From Phaeosaccion multiseriatum (Eukaryota; Ochrophyta, other classes): a stretch of 64,000 bases of DNA. The DNA is taken from positions 5,332,001-5,396,000 of the forward strand of contig OZ218950.1 of the NCBI GenBank assembly GCA_965112735.1. Direction: 5' to 3'. This document shows positions 56,518-64,000 of this stretch, in pieces. The position numbers and the translations under genes were made by a program. Position 1 is the first letter of the stretch. Each line of letters starts with the position of its first letter. Under the pieces are notes generated by a model that worked only from the letters and a program-made list of their open reading frames with translations, searched no databases and was not told where the DNA came from.

Positions 56518-58379
56518 ATGATGAACCGAGCCAAGCTCCAGGGCTTGTCGGCTACTCACCCGCTGTTGCCGAAGCAAGTGGTTGTGTGTGGAGGCGGAAA
56601 TGGGGCCCATGTTTGTGCTGGGTTTTTGGCATCACAGGGCATCAGGTGAGGGTGGAGAGTTCGAGAGTTAGGGCTTCAGATGTCCATGCGAGGAGGAGCA
56701 GCTGAGCCGACCTCCCTAACGAACTCTCTCGTCCCGCAGGGTCAATGTCCTCTCTCGACAAGCGGAAAAGTGGGGTGACAGTATCTCGGTCACGACTGGG
56801 GGCTCAAGCTGGGAGAAGCGAGGCACAATTGTTGGAAAGCTCAATATGGTGAGCTCGGACCCAGCCGAGGTGGTACCGGGCTCCGATGTAGTTATTATAG
56901 CAGCGCCAGCGAATGCGCACGGACCTCTCTTGAGCAAGATTGCCCCCTACGTGGACGAGAGGATGGCCGTGGGCGCTCTCTTTGGGCAGGGAGGCTTTGA
57001 CTGGGCCGCGAACTCTGCTTTCAAAGGAAGGCTGGACCGCGTGAAGTGCATATTTGGGCTGCAGAATATTCCGTGGATTTGTAAAAAGGTCGAGTACGGG
57101 TGAGTTGGTGTGTTTGATATTGGAAGGGGCGGCAACACAAAACAAGTTCCACACCGCCCACCTCAACCCGGCCACCCACCTGCCTGTCTGCCTGCTGCTC
57201 TCCTTTGCCCAGGCGTTCTGCGCGCATCATCGGTCCGAAAAAGATGCTGTACCTTGCCTCCTATCCTGTGGAGGAGAAGAGTGCCATGGCACGGGTAGTC
57301 GAGGTCATGTTTGACATACCCTGCCAGACGCTGCCAAACTTTTTGAACCTCACACTGACGCCATCTAATCAGATTATTCACCCAGGTAATTTTTCCAGTA
57401 CAGAGTGAAAAACCACCCTTTTTTTCACTCGCTCCAGTCCCCCCCCCCCCTTCTTTCTCTGGTGCTTTCTTGCCCGCACCGCAGCACGCTACTATGGCAT
57501 CTTCAGAGACTGGGACGGGAAGAGGACGTACAGCAAGGAGGATCTCGAGGCGAAGAGGGGGCTGACGTTGTACGACGAGTTTGATGAGTTTAGCGCAGAG
57601 ACGCTTACTGCACTGGACAACGAGTTACAGCAGGTTTGTTTGTTGGTATGATTGGCGTATATCAACCCCTCTCGGCCATGCTAAGCTAACTCCGGCAACC
57701 CCTTTGTTGCAGATTAAGCTCGCGCTGCTTCAGCGCTGCCCCCAGCTAGACCTCTCTCGAGTTCGGCCCATTGCAGTGGCTATTGTACACAACTACGGCA
57801 GCGACGTGACTGATCCGAGCAGCCTGCGCAGCATGTTTTGCACCAATCGCGGGTACAAGGTACGGCTCCAGTGAGGCATACAATCACAAACGAACTCTAC
57901 CCTCACGTTTCTTTCCCGTCTCTCCCTCATTAAGGGCTGCGCCACCCCCATGGAAGAAGTAGAACCAGGGCGTTTCATCCCCGCAGTGAATTCGCGACTG
58001 TTCTGGGAAGATGTCCCCTTTGGCCTCTGCATCCTCAAGAATCTGGCAGAGATGCTTGGCAATTTCCCTGTCCCATCCATCGAGTTTCTCATCCGCTGGC
58101 ATCAACAATTCATGGGCAAGGAGTTTCTAGCCAAGGATAATCAACTCAATCCTATCGCATTGGAGGACAGTGGGGCACCGTACAAGTACGGTATCCATAA
58201 ACTGGAGGTGAGTAGGAGGCCTGTGACGCTGCAAGCCTGGTGTGTGCCTTGTGCCTCTTTCGACTGTGGCTGACACCGACCCGACTGCCCCCCCGGCCCG
58301 GCCCGCCATGCAGGATCTGGTAAAGACTTGTCTCCCACAGGGTCTACAAGACTACCAGCACCCGCGCACTCGCCTATGA
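56518..58379 (+). CDS. Octopine/opine dehydrogenase family enzyme
   Basis: NAD(P)H-dependent reductive condensation of a 2-oxo acid (typically pyruvate) with an amino acid, judging by family. Exons 56518-56645, 56740-57099, 57213-57385, 57485-57633, 57713-57859, 57935-58207, 58314-58379 give 431 residues. The Rossmann motif VVVCGGGNGAHVCAGFLASQ is near residue 20, and SDVVIIAAPANAHGPLL forms the second half. The C-terminal domain has NLTLTPSNQIIHPARYYGIF with the conserved Asn/His/Arg of the opine site. The substrate is unknown. Opine dehydrogenases are best known in marine invertebrates and bacteria, where they sustain glycolysis without oxygen. Tandem ATGs at 56518 and 56521; the frame is open upstream to an acceptor-like site. 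Confidence 0.87.
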
Positions 58380-58390
58380 GAGGCGCTTTT

Positions 58391-59762
58391 TTATTTAAAA
58401 AAGCGATTGATGAAAAAGCGAATACCTTCCAAGCTCTCGTCCCGACAGAGCAGCTGTGCCTCCTCTGCTTGAACCAAGTGCTCCAAGCAGAGCGTCGTTG
58501 ATGTCTTGAGCTCCCTCGCGGCTTGACTGAGGAGCAAGCCACTGTGTCCTGCTGCGTCGGCAAGCTCGACTAGCCGGGCATTCATGCGGGGAGAATCAAA
58601 GCGATCACTCTCAATCACCAACACTCCACTGTCAAAGCGGCGGAGGCGCATCCCCAGGCTGAGCTCTGACAGAAGTTCGCTAACCTTGAGCAAATCGTCC
58701 GGCGAGACAAGTCGCGTCCCTCGAGCCCGGTTAAAGATGGAGTAAACATCCGCCAGCGTCATCATCCCTCCAAAACGAGACAAAATGCCTTGCCCCTCCA
58801 GGAACCCGGCGAGCTCCTTGGCAAGCAACTGATGGTACTCAGACGACCCACCTGCGCCCCCCCGCGTCACGGGTGCTGCAATGCCAATGTGCAGGAGAAA
58901 GTCGCCGAGCTCGTTTGCTTCTGGTTGCTGCTCCTTGGCCTTGAGTCCCTCCGAATACCGGTCAATCACGGCCACCACTTCCTTTGCCTTGGAAATTAAA
59001 CTTGTCAAATCCCCGAAAGTCTCTTGGGCAATTTCCCCAACCACCTGGTGGGACATCTCCTGCCTCTTCAAAATGGCTGCGATACCAACTTGCCTTTCAA
59101 AAACCGGCACTGTCTTGGCGGCTGAGGGCCTCGGTAGCAAGGAGGATGCGGTCACCACTACCCAGTCCTTCCTCTCCATACTCTTCTCGACGGCTTCGAA
59201 AAATTCGCGTCCTGAGCGGTCTTTGAACTTAATCACGGCCAACAGCAGTCTTGATCCTCCTGGAGAAAAGAGTTGTACTTCTTTCACATGAGATCGGAAG
59301 AGACCCCTGCTTTTGCCCGCCCGTGCTGCTCCAACGTCTGCTCTAGGGCGCGGCGGAAAGCAAGCTCATAATTTAGATCACATCCCCTCTCCTCGAACCA
59401 AAGTGTTGCCACGCAAGGCGTACCTTGCAAGTCGCAGCCCATCAAGAGGCCAGCCCCTAGCCACAGCAAGCGATGCGTCGTGACGGTGCAAGTGCCGCGA
59501 GACAGCTTTTCCGTGAGCTTCGATCGGTCGCCCCCCTCGCACGCAAACACACTCGCTCCACTGTAAAGAGGGCAAAGAGGGAGGGTTGGGCTGATTGTTG
59601 GTAGGGCCTAGACACTCGAAGAAGCACCACCTATGGCCACCCACACCTCTTCTTGAATATTTCCACTTCTCCCTGCAAGGTCGCAGCCTTCCCTGCTCCG
59701 TCATCGCGCAGCTCCTTAAAGAGATCCGCGAAGGTAGCCGGCGCAGAATTTCCCTCTACCAT
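58391..59762 (-). CDS. VPS36: ESCRT-II subunit VPS36, with a one-base frame disruption
   Basis: ESCRT-II component linking ubiquitinated cargo to multivesicular-body sorting. Exons 59762-59647 and 59560-58391. The N-terminal GLUE/PH domain has LQGEVEIFKKSGASVF and CTVTTHRLLWLGAGLL. The EAP30 winged-helix region carries LGDFLLHIGIAAPVTRGG, YHQLLAKELAGFL, GGMMTLADVYSIFNRARG, SPDDLLKVSELL and CRDESLEGIRFF, all close to human VPS36. In exon 2 the frame used up to about 59315 stops at 59286-59284, while homology resumes in another frame. One base seems missing near an A4 run (59311-59314 on the + strand as T4). Without it the length would be about 428 residues. The 3' end lies 11 bp from the stop of the convergent dehydrogenase gene. 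Confidence 0.85.
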
Positions 59763-59977
59763 GACACAGGCCAGATGATTCCCATACCCGCTGCTGCCCC
59801 CTGCTCGCCTTGGGGGGGGGATTATGGGGGGGGCGAGTGGAAGGATTGGAGCCGTCGTCGGAACACTCGATATGTCAACGAATTCGTTACTTTTTTCCCA
59901 TCGTTCCCCTTTCGACAAACCAACAGCCTTCCCATGGTTAGTTAAGTGAAAATTGAGAGAGAGCGGAAGGGGAAAAC
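59763..59977. promoter_or_regulatory. Divergent promoter between VPS36 and the PKG-like kinase
   Basis: 215 bp between opposing starts with two G-runs (59811-59819, 59825-59832). Confidence 0.4.
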
Positions 59978-60323
59978 ATGGGGGGGGGTGCGTCGCGGGG
60001 TGTGGCACCGGCTGCAGCCGAGGACCAGGTGCCAGAGAAAACAGGAGAAAAAACAGGAGAGGAGACCCAGAACGAAGAGTACGATAACTTCGTCCGGACG
60101 AAGACTGAGTTTTCACAGATGAAAGACAAGGGATTGAGCAATGAGTCCATCTTTTCAGTGTTAAGCTCTCGGACTCTGAGAAGATACGAAGAGGGCAAGG
60201 ACGAACGAGACATCACTTCTCAAGGAAGGGGGGAGGGTGGAAAGGAAGTTGGCAGAAGGGCGGGGAAAGGAGGCAGCGTTATGATTGTTAGTAGCCGCGC
60301 TGAGCTGCAAGACATTGAGAGGG

Positions 60324-60359
<36 letters not shown>

Positions 60360-63200
60360 TGGCTTGCTCCCCCCAAAATCGGCGCGTGTCTGCGATGACC
60401 ATGAAGGATTTCTACTGTCACGCGCAAAAAGGCGTGCGGACTCGTCGCGAGCAAATATTCTTGGGTGGGCTGGACGTGAAGAATGTGGCAGAGGCTAAGA
60501 AGGTGCTTAGCACCTTGGCCCCCCAAGATGGGCAGCGTCAGTGGGGGGATGATAGCGCCGAGGTGGTGCGCCAGGCGCTCGCCAAGGTGCTTTTCGTAGG
60601 GGCAAGTAGTGGTGCAAGTACTGAAGAGGCCACTCAACAAATGAATGGTATTTTCGAATCGCTTGTTGAGTGCGGGCGGAAAAAGGGGGAGTGGCTCATG
60701 CGAGAAGGGGGTGAGGGTGATCACTTGTACATTATCAAGTCCGGCACACTGGAGGTGTTGATTGCTGGGGAGCGCGTCAGAGAGCTCAAAAGAGGTGACT
60801 GCGTGGGAGAGCTGGCCCTCTTGTGCAAGGCTCCTCGAAGCGCCAGTGTCCGGGCCTTGGAACAGTGTGAGCTATGGTCACTCCATCGCGATAAGTTTCG
60901 AAGACTGCAGGCAGTCTCGAGCTATGCTGCTCTCTTGCAGAGAATTGCTTGGCTCAACGACATAGAGGCACTGCATTCACTCGATCGACGCTCGCTTGCA
61001 AAACTGGCCAGCTCCTTTGAGACCGTGGAGTTGGCCGACGGACAGGAGTTCGTTCGCCCAGGGGACTGCCTTGTAGAGTGCTACCTGGTCGAGCGTGGCG
61101 CAGTGCTCGCGACGCGGGAGGGGGAGGGAGGCGACGACAGCGACGGCAGCAGCTCGTGGGCCTCAGTTCTGGCTACCCAGTCACTGGGTGACGATAGAGA
61201 CTCCTCCTCCGCACCCTCCTTACGCCTAGAAGAAGGGGCCTTCCTCGGCTTGCCCGTGCTCTTCTCGGCGGCGAGCGTTCCAGGAGGATGGGAGCCGCTT
61301 CGTGGTGATGGTGATGATAATGATGATGATGGTGGTGGTGGTGGTGTTCGTTTTGCGGGAGCCAAGTCTCCGATTTCACTTGTTGCAGAGGGGCGAACGG
61401 TGGTGCGCTTTTTCACCATTGCCACATTTGAGGCACTCGTTGGGAGACCAAGCGAGGTTTTGACAGCCACAGAGGGGACCACAATTAAGCACGACGTCCC
61501 CTTCGTCTTACACGAGGCCAAGGAGGACTTTGTCCCGTCGGACTTTGAGGTGAGTAGAGTGACTGAAGCTGATTTCTCCCTACAGTGACTGTATGTAGTA
61601 AACCCTCTTCTCGATATGTCCCCCGACTCCCCTCGCCCGAAAAGCAACTCCTCTTTTTGGGTACAGGGAGCTTTGGCCGCGTCACACTTGTGACGCTCAG
61701 CCCTGATAGCAAAAAGGGTGAATCTCTTGGGGGCGTGACGGCGTTTGCGCTCAAGGCGCTCTCCAAAGTGGCCATTTTGGCTCGCCAGCAACTTGCACAC
61801 GTGAAGGACGAGCAGCTGCTCCTGCAGAACCTGTCGCATCCTTTCATCCTCAAGCTCTTTGCGACCTTTCAAGACTCGGACTCAGTCTTCTTTTTGACGG
61901 AAAATCTTTCGGGAGGCGACTTGTGGAGCGTCATCTACGAAGGGAGTTGCGGTTTCTCAGAGGGGAAGCTTCCTATCGAGTATGGTCGGTTTTACGCAGC
62001 GAGCGTTCTAGAACCACTCGCCTACATGCACAGCCGAAACGTGGCCTACAGAGACTTGAAACCTGAGAACATAATCTTGGACGCGCAAGGTGAGTGAGTG
62101 AGTGAGTGAGTGAGTGAGTGAGTGAGTGAGTGAGTGAGTGAGTGAGTGAGTGAGTGAGTGAGTGAGTGAGTGAGTGAGTGAGTGAGTGAGTGAGTGAGTG
62201 AGTGAGTGAGTGAGTGAGTGAGTGAGTGAGTGAGTGAGTGAGTGAGTGAGTGAGGGAGTGAGTGAGTGAGTGAGTGAGTGAGTGAGTGAGTGAGTGAGTG
62301 AGTGAGTGAGTGAGTGAGTGAGTGCATGCGTGCGTAATTAAGTGACTGAGTGACTGACTCACTCACTACCGAATGACTAACTGCCAGGTTATCTGAGGCT
62401 TATTGATCTGGGCTTTGCCAAACGAATCCCCTGGAGCACGCCTGCAGCAGCATCCGAGTCATCCGAACAAGAGTCCCCCGTTCTTATGGACGCCCACCCC
62501 AAGAGCTTTACCATGTGTGGCACTCCTGAGGTAAGCAAAGCCAATTAACCATAGAGCGCTGGCTTGCTCCCCGTGCCATAAGCAGACTTCTTTCAAAGCT
62601 CCTCCTGACCACGCTTGCTGCCCCGTTCCCTCCCTCCCTCCCTCCCTCTCAAGTATCTCGCTCCGGAGTTCATCTTCAATAGTGGACACGACCACTCGGT
62701 GGACTACTGGGCGTTTGGGTGTCTCGTTTTTGAGCTCACTGCAGGCTACACACCATTCCAAACGCCGTCGGATGACCCCGACATGCATGCCCTCTTCAAA
62801 AGAATTGTATCGAAGGAGAAGCACGGCTTGAACTGGCCCACGGACTATGACGAAAAAGCCGGCAGCAATAGTAAGTAAGAGGGGCGCTGCGGGCGTACCA
62901 GCAGGTACCAAGACCGTGACTCATATTGCCCCTCGCTCGCCCATCCCCGCAGGTCACAGCCGCAATCTCGTCGAGGCGCTGCTCCAGGAGGACCCGCTTA
63001 AGCGCATGGGCAACTTGCTCCGCGGGCCGGATGACATTCGCTCCCATCCATTCTTCCAAGAGATTTCATTTCCCGACCTTTTGGCGAGACGGCTGCCTGC
63101 ACCCTTTGTGCCGTCGGAGAAGATGCGAGCCGTTCCTGACGATGGCAATCATTTGGAGGTTGAGTCCTACAGTGGGGATCAAGCAATTTTCCAGTGGTAA
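59978..63200 (+). CDS. cGMP-dependent protein kinase-like AGC kinase, myristoylation signal
   Basis: Exons 59978-61549, 61645-62089, 62388-62530, 62654-62870, 62953-63200 give 874 residues. The N-terminus MGGGASRG fits an N-myristoylation signal. A Gln tract is encoded at 60327-60359. One good cyclic-nucleotide-binding domain has GDHLYIIKSGTLEV and the phosphate cassette GELALLCKAPRSASVRA. A second (GQEFVRPGDCLVECYLVERG to GAFLGLPVLF) is degenerate, with acidic and Gly inserts. The kinase domain has LGTGSFGRV, FALKALSK, YRDLKPEN, DLGFAK, an extended activation loop ending SFTMCGTPE, and YLAPEF. MCGTPE is the PKA/PKG activation-loop site. The C-terminus ends IFQW. Whether it responds to cGMP or cAMP cannot be decided here. 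Confidence 0.92.
62090..62324 (+). repeat. GTGA array expanded from a splice donor
   Basis: About 58 units of gtga begin exactly at the 5' splice site of the kinase's second intron (CAAG/gtgagtgag) and fill about 235 of its 298 bp, with one variant unit (gaggga near 62252). Each unit boundary reads gtgagt, a strong donor hexamer. Confidence 0.95.
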
Positions 63201-64000
63201 CTGGTCATGTTAGAATAAGGGGGCACGTGTGTGTTCTCAAGAGGGAGAGGTAGTACCTCGCCTTACCCACCACAACGCTATCGAAGTCTATGTATCCCCA
63301 CCAGTCCCCCTGGGTCAGGTTCTATTCTCCTGTCAAGCTGCCTCTCGCTGCTCAGTGCTAGCTGATTTCTCTGCTGATCTGTAGCGCATGTCTTTCCCCT
63401 CAGATCAGTCCGCACTAGGAGGCGCACACTACCTTTCTCATAGTCCTCCTCGTTATGCTTCTCCTTACGTCTCCTCCTTTCTGTATTCTTCGATCAGCCC
63501 CCAACCCTGCTTGGCCACCTCGTGCTGGCGGCGGGGCGTAGACTTTCTTGTCCTTCACCCACATATGCTCCAGGAGATGCCTGAGCTCCTTCCTTGAGCT
63601 TCTTCCTCGACAAGCGAATTGTCATCACCTCCCACTCCTTCCAAGAGAAGTTGATAGGTTTGTTGTCCATGGCGACGTCTTCTCTTAGGCCACACAGCAC
63701 CAGAGCAGCTGCAAGTGTGCCTCAATCACATGCACGCCTCACTGTGCATGGCGCATGCCAACAGAGCGTCGTGTTTGTGCCCCCTATAGGCCTGATACTC
63801 CCCCGCGCTGCCGCTCCGCCACCTCTACTTCCCACACCATCGCCACCTCTGGCCCCGGAACAATCGCCTCCCTCAAAACTCGTTCTCGATCGATCGCCGT
63901 AACTCGTTCTGCTCGATCAAACGTCCATCCTGGTGGGGCGGGGTTTTGTGGGTGTCAGGACAGTGGGTGGGTGGGTGTCAGGACAGTGGGGGCTGGTGGG
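63201..64000. other. Downstream region, no supported gene
   Basis: A minus-strand open stretch (about 63670-63560, MDNKPINFSWKEWEVMTIRL) looks protein-like and could be a retroelement or gene fragment, but I do not recognise it. A short direct repeat, gggtgtcaggacagtggg, occurs at the window end (about 63950-63969 and 63973-63990). Confidence 0.35.

Noticed and set aside
59258-59286. A 28-nt intron (gtgaaag...ctccag) in VPS36
   Set aside because: It is shorter than any other intron here, removing it does not restore the frame, and the bases encode VPS36-like sequence.
61973-62362. Minus-strand frame encoding a repeating THSL peptide
   Set aside because: It is only the reverse complement of the GTGA intron array.
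63560-63670. Minus-strand MDNKPINFSWKEWE stretch as a gene
   Set aside because: Too short, with no splice partners or recognised family; noted only as a possible fragment.

Overview
This window is nuclear DNA of a eukaryote with compact, intron-rich genes. I read about 17 protein genes, one intron-containing tRNA and several decayed relics. Introns are short (about 60-350 bp), almost all GT-AG with one GC-AG, and coding exons are GC3-rich. Simple-sequence DNA is abundant: CAG/polyQ, AGC/polySer, GT, CTAC, ACGG, TTC and GTGA arrays. Two proteins start with a signal peptide followed by an ASAF-like site (VVAF and TSAF), the signature of plastid import in algae with a secondary red plastid. With the MoeB/rhodanese E1, the opine-type dehydrogenase and the myristoylated PKG, this points to a photosynthetic stramenopile, perhaps a eustigmatophyte. 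That assignment is inference.

Layout. 0-16 kb: eIF4G (+, 13-G run with a frameshift); HflX GTPase (-); a 416-bp TIR element with a 7-bp target-site duplication; an ammonium transporter (-) with two tandem microexons (11 and 20 nt); a frameshifted reverse-transcriptase relic; a small putative two-helix membrane protein (-). 16-27 kb: one 27-exon gene (+) for a C2-DENN-WD40 protein of about 2195 residues. 27-35 kb: a very large USP-type deubiquitinase (-) with a UBA domain inside its catalytic domain. 35-38 kb: a plastid-type MoeB/ThiF-rhodanese protein (+) and tRNA-Lys(CTT). 38-42 kb: a decayed zone with a 188-bp tandem duplication and a frameshifted Rae1/Bub3-like WD40 relic. 42-46 kb: an intronless plastid-targeted protein with two internal repeats, then degenerate tandem repeats. 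46-64 kb: a dense block with a SANT-like/MINDY deubiquitinase (+), splicing factor PRP4 (-), IPK1 inositol kinase (+), an FG-GAP membrane protein (-), QTRT2 (+), ribosomal protein eL28 (-), an opine-type dehydrogenase (+), VPS36 (-, one-base frameshift) and a PKG-like kinase (+) whose intron carries a 235-bp GTGA array.

Genes mostly alternate strand, so many pairs share divergent promoters of 55-360 bp: small membrane protein/DENN, USP/MoeB, PRP4/IPK1, FG-GAP/QTRT2, eL28/dehydrogenase and VPS36/PKG. Convergent 3' ends can be as close as 11 bp. I see no operon-like pathway cluster. Functional themes are translation (eIF4G, eL28, QTRT2, tRNA-Lys, HflX), ubiquitin and membrane traffic (USP, MINDY, VPS36, DENN), splicing (PRP4) and signalling or nutrition (PKG, IPK1, AMT). 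Exon boundaries were chosen so that splice consensus, phase and family conservation agree; places where they do not are flagged.
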